Source: Microbispora hainanensis
GTDB lineage: Bacteria; Actinomycetota; Actinomycetes; Streptosporangiales; Streptosporangiaceae
Reading direction: 5' to 3'
NCBI RefSeq assembly: GCF_006874475.1
Contig: NZ_VIRM01000008.1
Location: 124,001-188,000, forward strand
DNA length: 64,000 nucleotides
Every line of letters starts with the position of its first letter. Positions within the stretch are counted from its first letter, which is position 1. Under the pieces are notes generated by a model, which saw only the letters and a program-made list of their open reading frames with translations, ran no database searches and was not told the origin of the DNA. A program made the translations under genes and the position numbers. Shown here one piece after another: positions 16,038 to 24,005 of the stretch.

Positions 16038-16961
16038 TCAGTCCTCCCCGCTGGGGATGCGCCCGCTGGTGAGGGCGTTCGGCGCGGCCTTGTCGACCAG
16101 GGCGGGGATCACCTCGCCCAGCTCGGCCGGATCCCACCGGGCGTCCTTGTCCACCCCCGGCCCGGCGTGCCAGCCCTCGGCCACGCTGATGTGCCCGCCG
16201 CGCACGTTGAAGACCCGGCCCGTGATCCCCCGCGACTGCGCGCTCGCCAGCCACACCACGAGCGGCGCGATGTTGTCCGGCGCCGCGGGGTCGAAACCGC
16301 CCTCGGCGGGCCGCCGCCCGCCCGGGATGAGGTTCTCGGTCATCCGGGTGAGCGCGGCGGGCGCGACCGCGTTGACCGTCACGCCATAACGCGCCAGCTC
16401 CTTGGCCGCGATGATCGTCAGCGAGGCGATCCCCGCCTTGGCCGCGCCGTAGTTGCCCTGGCCCGCGTTGCCGTAGATGCCGGACGACGACGTGGTGTTG
16501 ATCACCCGGGCGTCCACCGGCTCGCCGGCCTTGGCCCTGGACCTCCAGTAGGCGGCGGCGTGCCGCAGCGGGGCGAAGGTGCCGCGCAGGTGCACCCGGA
16601 TGACCGCGTCCCACTCGTCGGCGGTCATGTTGACGAGCATCCGGTCGCGCAGGATGCCCGCGTTGTTGACCAGGACGTGCAGGTCGCCGAAGGTCTCCAC
16701 GGCCCTCCTGATCATGCGCTGCGCGCCGTCGAAGTCGGAGACGTCCTCGCCGTCGACCACGGCCTCGCCGCCCATGGCCCTGATCTCCTCGACCACCTCG
16801 CCCGCGGCGCCGGTGGACGACCCGGTGCCGTCGACCTCCGCGCCCAGGTCGTTGACGACGACCTTGGCGCCCTGGCGCGCGAACTCCAGCGCGTGTCCCC
16901 GCCCGATGCCCCGCGCGGCGCCGGTGACGATCACGACCCGGCCTTCCACGATTCCGCCCAT
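16038..16961 (-). CDS. SDR oxidoreductase, 3-hydroxyacyl-CoA dehydrogenase-like
   Basis: This 307-residue short-chain dehydrogenase has the cofactor motif TGAARGIG (13-20), NNAG (99-102) and catalytic Tyr171/Lys175 in YGAAK. Its length and C-terminal extension match the dehydrogenase part of 17-beta-HSD4/peroxisomal multifunctional enzymes, which work with MaoC hydratases. It should oxidise the 3-hydroxyacyl-CoA formed by the adjacent MaoC protein. The start is ATG with AGGGAGC upstream. A CTAGAA-type operator lies 50 bp before it. Confidence 0.9.
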   Translation of the reverse strand: MGGIVEGRVVIVTGAARGIGRGHALEFARQGAKVVVNDLGAEVDGTGSSTGAAGEVVEEIRAMGGEAVVDGEDVSDFDGAQRMIRRAVETFGDLHVLVNNAGILRDRMLVNMTADEWDAVIRVHLRGTFAPLRHAAAYWRSRAKAGEPVDARVINTTSSSGIYGNAGQGNYGAAKAGIASLTIIAAKELARYGVTVNAVAPAALTRMTENLIPGGRRPAEGGFDPAAPDNIAPLVVWLASAQSRGITGRVFNVRGGHISVAEGWHAGPGVDKDARWDPAELGEVIPALVDKAAPNALTSGRIPSGED

Positions 16962-17010
16962 GCGCAGCTCCCTTGACTCGACCTTGACCCGACCGCGTGT
17001 GAACGTGATT

Positions 17011-17027
17011 CTAGTAATGGAATCTAG
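17011..17027. promoter_or_regulatory. CTAGAA-N5-TTCTAG operator, site F
   Basis: CTAGTA-atgga-ATCTAG is a degenerate copy (two mismatches, one per half-site, symmetric). It is extended by flanking TTCTAG and CTAGAATTC. It lies between the SDR gene and the divergent MFS exporter, so it may control either or both. Confidence 0.55.
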
Positions 17028-17070
17028 AATTCGGTAGGGAGGAGCCGGTCATGATCCAGCTCGCCGTACG

Positions 17071-18543
17071 ATGACGGCCGTGCCGCGGACCATCGCGGCG
17101 GACCCCGGCGAGCGGGAGCGGCTGCGCCGCGCCTGGCGGACGCTGTCGGTCGTGAGCATGGCCAGCGTCCTGACCGCGCTCGGCGGCAGCGCGCTCAACG
17201 TGGCGCTCCCCGAGGTCGTACGGCAGACGCACGCGAGCGCGGATGCCGCGAGCTGGATCCTGCTCGCCTTCCAGCTCACGACGACCGTGCTCATGGTCGT
17301 GTTCGGCCGGCTCGCCGACCTGTTCGGGCGGCGGGCGATGTATCTCGGCGGCCTGGCCACCTACACCGTCGCCAGCCTGCTGGCCGGGCTCGCACCGGGC
17401 GCGTGGGTCATCGTGGCGCTGCGGGTGCTGCAGGCGGCGGGCGGGGCCATGCTGCTGACCAACAGCGCCGCCCTGGTGACCGACGCCTTCCCCAAGTCGC
17501 GGCTCGGCGAGGGGATGGGCGTCTACACCGCGTCGTTCTCCATCGCCCAGCTCGCGGGCCCGTCGCTCGGCGGCCTGTTCACCGAGCATCTCGGCTGGCG
17601 CTGGGTGTTCTGGTACAACGTGCCCCTCGGCGTCGCGTGCCTGGTCTGGGGTGCGGTGGCGCTGCGTCCCGGACCGCCGCAGGGCCGCGACCGGGGGCTC
17701 GACCTGTCCGGCAACGCGCTCGTGCTCGCCTGTCTCGGCGGCCTGCTGCTCGCGCTGTCGGAGGTGACCCGGCTCGGCTGGGGACATCCGATGGTGGTGT
17801 CCGGGCTCGTCGTGTTCGCCGTGACGCTGCCGCTGTTCGTCGTGCGGGAGCTGCGGGCCCGTCATCCCGTCGTGGACATCCGGATGTTCCGCGACGTCAC
17901 GTTCGCCCTCGGGACGCTGGCGTCGTTCCTCAACTCGACCGCCCGGGTCGGGGTGGTGCTCCTCGTGTCGCTGTTCTACCAGGCCGTACGCGGGGAGGAC
18001 CCGGTGCGCGCGGCGCTGAAGGTGCTGCCGCTCTCGATCGCGGCGATGGCGGCGTCGGTCGGGGCGGGCTTCGTGCTGCGCCGCCTCGGCCCGCGCACGG
18101 TGGCCGTCGCCGCGACCTCGCTGACGACGGCGGGCCTGGCCGTCCTGCTGTGCCTGATCTCCCCCGGCGTCTCGTCCGCGGCGCTCATGGCCGCCCTCGT
18201 GCTGATCGGCGTCGGTTCGGGCATGTTCCTGCCGTCCAACACCACCGCGATCCTCGACGGGGTGCCGTCGCACCGGCTGGGGATCGTCAACGCCATGCGC
18301 CTGATGCTGCAGAACACCGGGGTGGTGGTCGGCACCGCGCTGGTCCTGTCGATCATCACGGTGCCGCTGCCGGCCGGGCTGCACGACGCCGTCTTCGCGG
18401 GAACGCTGTCCCACGTCTCGTCCACGGCGGTCGAGCAGCTCGTGACCGGCTATCGCTGGGCGCTGGCCTGCATGACCGCCGTCTCCGCGCTGGCCGTGCT
18501 GACCTGCTTCACCAGAAGGCGGGCGGGCTCGCCGGTCAGCTGA
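17071..18543 (+). CDS. DHA2-type MFS exporter
   Basis: This 490-residue protein is a 14-helix drug:H+ antiporter-2 permease. It has the early motif ALNVALPEV, motif A in loop 2-3 (GRLADLFGRR) and an antiporter-type motif C (SIAQLAGPSLGG). There is no clear ribosome site before the ATG, so it may be leaderless or begin slightly later. Its 3' end overlaps the convergent pirin gene by eight bases. The substrate is unknown. Regulon site F upstream suggests it might be co-controlled with acyl-CoA catabolism. Confidence 0.88.
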   Translation: MTAVPRTIAADPGERERLRRAWRTLSVVSMASVLTALGGSALNVALPEVVRQTHASADAASWILLAFQLTTTVLMVVFGRLADLFGRRAMYLGGLATYTVASLLAGLAPGAWVIVALRVLQAAGGAMLLTNSAALVTDAFPKSRLGEGMGVYTASFSIAQLAGPSLGGLFTEHLGWRWVFWYNVPLGVACLVWGAVALRPGPPQGRDRGLDLSGNALVLACLGGLLLALSEVTRLGWGHPMVVSGLVVFAVTLPLFVVRELRARHPVVDIRMFRDVTFALGTLASFLNSTARVGVVLLVSLFYQAVRGEDPVRAALKVLPLSIAAMAASVGAGFVLRRLGPRTVAVAATSLTTAGLAVLLCLISPGVSSAALMAALVLIGVGSGMFLPSNTTAILDGVPSHRLGIVNAMRLMLQNTGVVVGTALVLSIITVPLPAGLHDAVFAGTLSHVSSTAVEQLVTGYRWALACMTAVSALAVLTCFTRRRAGSPVS

Positions 18544-19498
18544 GGACGCGGCCGTGCCGGTCGCGGGCCTTCAGCCGCACGGTGGGCATCTCGGGGGCGG
18601 GCAGCGGCTCCTGCCCGCCCGGGACGACGCCGAAGCGGCCGCCCCGCATCCAGTCGTCGCGCGCCCGCGCGATCTCCTCGTGCGAACGGCCGACGAAGTT
18701 CCACCACATCACCAGGGGCTCCTCGAACGGCGTGCCGCCCAGCACGAACAGCCGGGCCGGACCGGCCGCCTCGATCGTGATCTCCGTACGGCCCTGGCCG
18801 AGATAGAGCAGCGAGCCGGGGCTCAGCGCGACCCCGGCGACGCCGGCCGTGCCCGACATGGCCAGCACCGCCGTCTCGAAGGCCGGGTCCACCGGCAGCC
18901 GGTGCTCTCCGTGCCCCGCGAACAGCACCTCGGCCCCGAGCAGCGGGGTGTGCACGATGGCGGGCGAGCGCAGCGGCCCGGCCTCGCCCACCACGACGGT
19001 CACCGTGACGTCGCCGTCGCGCAGGACGGGCAGCGCGGCGTGGTGCTCGAACCGCGCCTCGCCGTGCCGGGCCTCCTCCGGCAGCGCGACCCACAGCTGC
19101 AGGCCGTGCATGCCCGGCGGGTGCTCCGGCGGCGACTGCTCCGAATGCGCGATGCCGTGGGCGGCGGTCATCAGGTTGAGCTGACCCGGCACGATCGACT
19201 GGACGTTGCCGAGGCTGTCGCGGTGCAGGATCTCGCCCTCCGCGAGCCACGTGACCGTCTGCAGGCCGGTGTGCGGATGCGGCGGCACCTGCATGCCCGG
19301 CCGGCCGCTCACGTCGTCGGGCCCGAAGTGGTCGACGAAACACCACGCGCCGACCATCCGGCGCGGGCGCTGCGGGAGCAGCCGGCGCACGGTCGTGTAG
19401 CGGCCGAGCGGCACGTCGTGGCCGGGCAGGAGCACGCTCTCCGGTTCCGCCTCGGCCGCCACCGTGCATCCGTACAGCGCCGGCTCCCCCGGGCTCAC
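18536..19498 (-). CDS. Pirin-family protein (1)
   Basis: This 320-residue bicupin protein of the pirin family has metal-binding cupin segments PPHPHTGLQTVTW and GQLNLMTAAHGIAHSE near the N-terminus. C-terminal parts read MWWNFVGRSHEEIARARDDW, a conserved pirin ending. The GTG start overlaps the stop of the upstream acetyltransferase gene (GTGA). Pirins include quercetin dioxygenases and redox-linked regulators. It is the last gene of a pirin-GNAT-pirin operon. Confidence 0.88.
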   Translation of the reverse strand: MSPGEPALYGCTVAAEAEPESVLLPGHDVPLGRYTTVRRLLPQRPRRMVGAWCFVDHFGPDDVSGRPGMQVPPHPHTGLQTVTWLAEGEILHRDSLGNVQSIVPGQLNLMTAAHGIAHSEQSPPEHPPGMHGLQLWVALPEEARHGEARFEHHAALPVLRDGDVTVTVVVGEAGPLRSPAIVHTPLLGAEVLFAGHGEHRLPVDPAFETAVLAMSGTAGVAGVALSPGSLLYLGQGRTEITIEAAGPARLFVLGGTPFEEPLVMWWNFVGRSHEEIARARDDWMRGGRFGVVPGGQEPLPAPEMPTVRLKARDRHGRVLS

Positions 19499-19830
19499 TT
19501 CGATCCCTCCCCGCCGTCCAGGGAGAACCTGGCCCGCTGGTCGGCGGGCACCAGGTCGAGGTAGTCCGGGTGGCGCTCGATGTAGCGCTGCACGAACGGG
19601 CAGAACGGCAGGACCGACAGCCCGGCGTCCCTGGCGGCGTCGAGTGCCGCCTTGACCAGCGTCGAGCCGAGGCCCCGGCCCCCGAAGGCCGGGTCGATCT
19701 CGGTGTGGGTGAAGGAGATCCTCGGCCCGTTGAGCCGATATTCGGCGAAACCGGCGAGGGCGCCGTCCACGGTGATCTCGAAGCGGCTCGCCTCCGGGTT
19801 GTCGGCGACCTGCGGTTCTGACTGCTGCAT
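19495..19830 (-). CDS. GNAT-like N-acetyltransferase (small, YjdJ type)
   Basis: This 111-residue protein resembles the small GNAT-like group. It has FTHTEIDPAFGGRGLGSTLVKA, the acetyl-CoA binding segment with R-G-x-G, then LSVLPFCPFVQRYIERHPDY near the end. I chose the ATG at 19828-19830 because GAAGGAGAA precedes it. The frame stays open upstream through a 15-bp tandem repeat, which is treated as non-coding. It lies between two pirin genes in one operon. Confidence 0.8.
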   Translation of the reverse strand: MQQSEPQVADNPEASRFEITVDGALAGFAEYRLNGPRISFTHTEIDPAFGGRGLGSTLVKAALDAARDAGLSVLPFCPFVQRYIERHPDYLDLVPADQRARFSLDGGEGSK

Positions 19831-19843
19831 CGGTTCTCCTTCT

Positions 19844-19917
19844 TCCGGGACGTCTATTCCGGAATCGTCTGTTCCGGGACCGTTCATTCCGGGACCGTTC
19901 ATTCCGGGATCGTCGTC
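19844..19917. repeat. 15-bp tandem repeat, about five copies
   Basis: Five head-to-tail units of TCCGGGACCGTTCAT fill the gap between a pirin gene and the acetyltransferase gene. Two are exact, the others vary, and the first is one base short. The unit length is a multiple of three and contains ATG on the minus strand, so a longer N-terminus for the acetyltransferase cannot be fully excluded. Confidence 0.75.
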
Positions 19918-20686
19918 AGGCGGCGATCGTCGCGTGCATCTCCCACACCAGGATCTCGGCGGACTCCGTCGCGGTGACCTTCTGGCCGCCGGTGGCGGTG
20001 AATCGTACGGCGTCGCCGGTCTCCAGAGTGCCCGCACCTTCCAGGGTGACGCTCCCCCGGGGTACGAACAGGTGCAGGAACGGCGCCTCGGGCAGCTCCA
20101 CGCTCTGGCCCGGCTGGAGACGCGCGGCGTACAGCGCGGCGTACCGGTTCTTGATCCGGATGGCCGCCTCGCCGGCGTGCTTGTCCATGCCGCTGGCGAC
20201 CGGCACCAGGCCGCCGGCCAGCAGCTCGTTCTCGATCTCCAGCTGCTCGTAGCCGGGCGTGATGCCGGGCTCGTCGGGGACCACCCACATCTGGACGAAG
20301 TGCACCGGCTTGTCGTGAGTGTCGCCGCCGGTCAGCCGCCAGGAGTCGTTCTTCTCGGAGTGCAGGATGCCGGTGCCGGCGCTCATGCGCTGGGCCAGGC
20401 CCGGGTAGATGACGCCCGAGTGGCCCTCGGAGTCCTGGTGGACCAGGGAGCCCTGGAGCACCCAGGTGACGATCTCCATGTCGCGGTGCGGGTGGGTCTC
20501 GAAGCCGGTGCCCGGGTGGACGACGTCGTCGTTGTTGACCAGCAGCAGCCCGTGGTGGGTGTTGTCGGGGTCGTAGTGGCCGCCGAACGAGAACGAGTGC
20601 TTGGAATCCAGCCAGGAGATGCGGGTGGCGAAGCGCTCGGCCGCCCGGCGGACGTCCACACGAGGGGTCGGCCTGGTCGTGGTCAT
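19916..20686 (-). CDS. Pirin-family protein (2)
   Basis: This 256-residue pirin (YhaK/quercetinase-like) has the cupin metal site FETHPHRDMEIVTWVLQG and GLAQRMSAGTGILHSEKND. The C-terminal cupin ends LVWEMHA. I chose the ATG at 20684-20686, which has GGAAAGGG upstream; an in-frame ATG eight codons earlier has no ribosome site. It is the first gene of the pirin-GNAT-pirin operon and divergent from the MarR gene, with two palindromes between. A role in redox or aromatic-compound stress is plausible. Confidence 0.88.
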   Translation of the reverse strand: MTTTRPTPRVDVRRAAERFATRISWLDSKHSFSFGGHYDPDNTHHGLLLVNNDDVVHPGTGFETHPHRDMEIVTWVLQGSLVHQDSEGHSGVIYPGLAQRMSAGTGILHSEKNDSWRLTGGDTHDKPVHFVQMWVVPDEPGITPGYEQLEIENELLAGGLVPVASGMDKHAGEAAIRIKNRYAALYAARLQPGQSVELPEAPFLHLFVPRGSVTLEGAGTLETGDAVRFTATGGQKVTATESAEILVWEMHATIAA

Positions 20687-20710
20687 GGGATGCCCTTTCC
20701 TCGTCGCCAT

Positions 20711-20760
20711 GTAGATGATGTGTCATCTACTGGTGCCTCACAACATACATGACGAGTCAT
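20711..20760. promoter_or_regulatory. Two MarR-type palindromic operators
   Basis: GTAGATGA-tgtg-TCATCTAC (20711-20730) and ATGAC-ga-GTCAT (20749-20760) are both perfect inverted repeats sharing a TGA...TCA core. They lie between the divergent pirin operon and MarR gene, so dual control and autoregulation are likely. Confidence 0.65.
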
Positions 20761-20783
20761 TGATTCCGGATAGCCTGGAGAGC

Positions 20784-21236
20784 ATGAACAGCCCCCGGTG
20801 GCTCGACGCGGACGAGCAGCGCGCCTGGCGGGCGTACCTGCGCATGCAGGGCCGCCTGACCGCCAGGCTCAACCGGCAGCTGCAGGCCGACTCGGGCCTG
20901 TCCCTGGCGGACTACGACGTCCTCGTGCACCTCACCGACCGCGAGGAGGGACGGCTGCGGCCGTACGAGCTGCAGCGCGACCTCCAATGGGAACAGAGCC
21001 GGCTGTCCCACCAGCTCACCCGGATGCAGCGCCGCGGGCTCGTCAGGCGGGAGGAGTGCGCCGACGACGGCCGCGGCGCGTACATCGTGATCACCGAGGA
21101 GGGCCGCCGGGCCATCACGGCCGCGGCCCCCGGGCACGTGGAGACCGTGCGCGGCCTGTTCTTCGACGGCCTCACCCGCGACCAGGTCACCGCGCTCGAA
21201 CGGCTCGCCACCGACGTGCTCGACCGCCTCGACTAA
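20784..21236 (+). CDS. MarR-family regulator
   Basis: This 150-residue winged-helix protein has the MarR core: LADYDVLVHLTDREEG, then LQWEQSRLSHQLTRMQRRGLVRRE with the wing DGRGAYIVITEEGR. I chose the ATG at 20784, preceded by GGAG. It probably represses the divergent pirin-GNAT-pirin operon through the two palindromes between them. Its stop codon overlaps the convergent CBS-domain gene. Confidence 0.9.
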   Translation: MNSPRWLDADEQRAWRAYLRMQGRLTARLNRQLQADSGLSLADYDVLVHLTDREEGRLRPYELQRDLQWEQSRLSHQLTRMQRRGLVRREECADDGRGAYIVITEEGRRAITAAAPGHVETVRGLFFDGLTRDQVTALERLATDVLDRLD

Positions 21237-21838
21237 CTGACGATCCCCTCGGGGAAGACGACGTCGACCACTCCGGGGACGGTCCTGGCGACCAGCTCGG
21301 CGATGCGGGCCGACCGCTCGTCGCCCGGGCCGTACAGCTCGACGACGCCGTCGCGCACGGCCGCGCCGAAGGACGCCGTGTCGGCGCAGTCGCGCAGCGC
21401 CACGAGCACGTCTTCGCGGATCCGCTCGTCTCCGTGGGCCAGCAGGCCCATCAGGTCGCGGCGGCTGACCATCCCCACGAGCTCGCCGCCGCGCACGACG
21501 GGGACGCTCTTCACCCCCGTCGTGATCATCAGTTCGACCAGGTCCATGGTGTCGGCGTCCTCCCCCACGGTGCCGACGCGCGGGGTCATGACCTCCTCGA
21601 CGAGCGCGGGCGGCCTGCCCGTGGGCAGGGCCTCGGGACGCAGGAAGGCCCGGGGGTTGGCCCCGAACTCCCCGCGCAGCAGGTCCATCTCGCTGACGAT
21701 CCCGACCATCCGCCCGGTCCCGTCCACGACCGGCGCGGCCGTGATGTCCTGCTCGTGCAGCAGGCGGACGGCCTGCTTGATCGTCGCCGTGTGCGGGACC
21801 GTCACCACCGGCGTCGTCATGATCTCGCGGACCAGCAT
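21233..21838 (-). CDS. CBS-pair protein with C-terminal BON-like domain
   Basis: The 201-residue protein holds two CBS motifs (VREIMTTPVVTV...GRMVGIVSEMDLLRG and VEEVMTPRV...GELVGMVSRRDLM). A BON-like tail follows: VRDGVVELYGPGDERSARIAELVARTVPGVVDVV. The ATG at 21836-21838 has AGGAGGT eight bases upstream. CBS pairs usually sense adenine nucleotides. It lies 12 bp downstream of the CapA gene and is probably co-transcribed with it. Confidence 0.88.
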   Translation of the reverse strand: MLVREIMTTPVVTVPHTATIKQAVRLLHEQDITAAPVVDGTGRMVGIVSEMDLLRGEFGANPRAFLRPEALPTGRPPALVEEVMTPRVGTVGEDADTMDLVELMITTGVKSVPVVRGGELVGMVSRRDLMGLLAHGDERIREDVLVALRDCADTASFGAAVRDGVVELYGPGDERSARIAELVARTVPGVVDVVFPEGIVS

Positions 21839-21850
21839 CGTGACCACCTC

Positions 21851-22987
21851 CTACCCGGCCGGCGCGAGGGCGAGCGTGCCGCCGGGCGCCGGGACGATCC
21901 GGGCGCCGAAGTCCCGGCTGACGCGGTCGAGTGTCGCCCGCAGCCACTCGCGGTCTTCGCCGCCGGCGTGCCGCAGCCGCAGCCGTACGGCCCGCATCGG
22001 CACCATCCGCAGCTCCAGCAGCCGCCCCGAGGCCGGATCGGCCGTCGCCTCGACGGTGACGAAGTACAGCAGCCGCAGGTCGTCGCGGTATGCCTCGTAT
22101 CCGGAGATGCCCTCGTAGTCATCGATGAAGTCCCCGCAGCCGTAGAGGATCAGCCGGTCCCGATACACCTCGATCGGGCGGGGATGGTGCGAGGAGTGGC
22201 CGTGGACGAGATCGACGCCGCCGTCGACCAGCGCGTGCGCGAACTCGACCTGGTCGTCGTCGACCTCGTAACCCCAGTTGGAACCCCAATGGATGGAGAC
22301 GACCGCGATGTCCCCCGGCCGCTTGACCTCCCTGACCCGGCGGACCATATCCGCCGCGGCGTCGCGCGACGCCTCGGGCAGGAAGGCCACCCCGGGCCGG
22401 TCGGGGGCAGCCGCCCATCCGGCGGGGACGCCGCTGGACGGCATCGCGACCGCGAACACCAGGACCCGCCCGCCGCCCGGGAGCGTCACGATCGCGGGCC
22501 GCCGCGCCTCGTCCTCGTCCCGTCCCGCGCCCGCCTGGTCGAGCCCCGCCTCCTCCAGCACGTCCAGCGTCTCGACGAGCCCGCGTACGCCGAAGTCGAG
22601 CACGTGGTTGTTGGCCAGCACGCACACGTCGGGCCGGGCCACCGCCAGGGCGGGGATGTTGGCCGGGTTCATCCGATAGTGGACCTGCTTGCCCGGCGCG
22701 AAGTCGTCGCTGCGGGTGATGCTCGTCTCCAGGTTGAGCACGCGTGCGTCGGGGGCGACCTCGTCGAGCACCTCCAGGGCGTCACCCCAGGGCCACGAGT
22801 AGCCGCCCTCCCTCGGGACCGGGCCGTTGACCGCCTCCGCCAGCTGGACGTACACGCGGGCGTCCCGGACGCACGGCTCTTGGAGCACGGGATCGCCGGG
22901 GTGCGGAAGGATCTGGTCGATGCCCCGGCCCAGCATGACGTCGCCGCACAGGAACAGCGTCACCGGGTCCCCCGCCGCCGACCGCAT
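21851..22987 (-). CDS. CapA-family metallophosphoesterase-like protein
   Basis: This 378-residue protein is of the CapA/PgsA type. It has LFLCGDVMLGRG at the start, LNLETSIT, VCVLANNHVLDFG, VSIHWGSNWGYE and VHGHSSHHPRP. These are the metal-binding motifs of the calcineurin-like fold in poly-gamma-glutamate capsule proteins. No signal peptide or membrane anchor is seen from the chosen ATG (GGAGGAGGGG upstream), unlike classical CapA. Such soluble homologues are common in actinomycetes and their role is unknown. Confidence 0.88.
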   Translation of the reverse strand: MRSAAGDPVTLFLCGDVMLGRGIDQILPHPGDPVLQEPCVRDARVYVQLAEAVNGPVPREGGYSWPWGDALEVLDEVAPDARVLNLETSITRSDDFAPGKQVHYRMNPANIPALAVARPDVCVLANNHVLDFGVRGLVETLDVLEEAGLDQAGAGRDEDEARRPAIVTLPGGGRVLVFAVAMPSSGVPAGWAAAPDRPGVAFLPEASRDAAADMVRRVREVKRPGDIAVVSIHWGSNWGYEVDDDQVEFAHALVDGGVDLVHGHSSHHPRPIEVYRDRLILYGCGDFIDDYEGISGYEAYRDDLRLLYFVTVEATADPASGRLLELRMVPMRAVRLRLRHAGGEDREWLRATLDRVSRDFGARIVPAPGGTLALAPAG

Positions 22988-23156
22988 GTCACCCCTCCTC
23001 CGGCACGGGCTCACCAGGGCGGAGCAGCCCGGTGGCCGTGCGCGCCGATGGACGTCACACTTCCATCCTCCCCCCTGGCCGCCCGCCGCCACCGGGCGGC
23101 GTCGGGCGCGGGCCGCCAATCGCCTCCCCCGGCGGCGGTCCGCGCGAGCGCGGCGC
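22988..23156. other. Intergenic stretch
   Basis: This 169-bp gap separates the methyltransferase stop from the CapA ribosome site. It is GC-rich, and I see no clear gene, repeat or strong hairpin in it. Confidence 0.5.
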
Positions 23157-23969
23157 TCAGGTCACCCGGCAGAGGATCTCGCCGTGCAGGACGCTGAACC
23201 AGGCGTCCTCGCTCGCGGCCCACTCCCGCCAGCCGTCGGCGATCCGCCGCAGGTCGTCCCGCGTGGCGTGGCCGCTCTCGACCGCACGGCCGGCGTAGGA
23301 GGACTGGACCGTGCGCTCGGCCCACAGCCCGCCCCACCACTCCCGTTCCTGGGGAGTGGCGTAGCACCAGGTGGACGACGACGAGGTGACGTCGGTGAAT
23401 CCGGCCTCCCTGGCCCAGACGTGCAGGCGCCGCCCGGCGTCGGGCTCGCCGCCGTTGGCGCGGGCCACCCGGCGATAGAGATCGAGCCAGTCGTCCATGG
23501 CCGGAATCTGCGGATACCAGACGAAGCCGGCGAAGTCGGAGTCGCGCACCGCGACGATCCCGCCCGGCTTGGTCACCCGCCGCATCTCACGCAGCGCGCC
23601 CACCGGGTCGCCGACATGCTGGAGCACCTGGTGGGCGTGCACCACGCAGAAGGAGGCGTGGGGATAGCCGAGCGCGTGCACGTCGCCGGTCGCGAAGCTC
23701 ACGTTGCCCAGCCCGCGCCCCTCCGCCTCGCGGCGGGCCTGCTCCAGGATCTCGGGCCCGGTGTCCAGGCCGATCACCTCGCCCTCCGGCACCAGCTCGG
23801 CCAGGTCGGCGGTGATCGTGCCCGGCCCGCAGCCGACGTCCAGGATCCGCATGTGGGGCTTCAGCGCGCCCAGCAGGTACGCCGCCGAGTTGGCGGCCGT
23901 ACGCCAGCGGTGGGAGCGCAGGACGGACTCGTGAAAGCCGTGGGTGTACACGGCCGTTTCGTGTGCCAT
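23157..23969 (-). CDS. Class I SAM-dependent methyltransferase
   Basis: This 270-residue methyltransferase has motif I RILDVGCGPGTITADLA, GLDTGPEIL, the segment VHAHQVLQHVGDP, and MRRVTKPGGIVAVRDSD. It is a UbiE-like/Methyltransf_11 type. The start is placed at the ATG 23967-23969. It lies 36 bp downstream of the MMPL transporter gene, so the pair is probably one operon under the TetR at 26239. The acceptor is unknown. Confidence 0.88.
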   Translation of the reverse strand: MAHETAVYTHGFHESVLRSHRWRTAANSAAYLLGALKPHMRILDVGCGPGTITADLAELVPEGEVIGLDTGPEILEQARREAEGRGLGNVSFATGDVHALGYPHASFCVVHAHQVLQHVGDPVGALREMRRVTKPGGIVAVRDSDFAGFVWYPQIPAMDDWLDLYRRVARANGGEPDAGRRLHVWAREAGFTDVTSSSSTWCYATPQEREWWGGLWAERTVQSSYAGRAVESGHATRDDLRRIADGWREWAASEDAWFSVLHGEILCRVT

Positions 23970-24005
23970 GCGAACACCCTTCCACATATCTCGATATTTG
24001 AGCAA

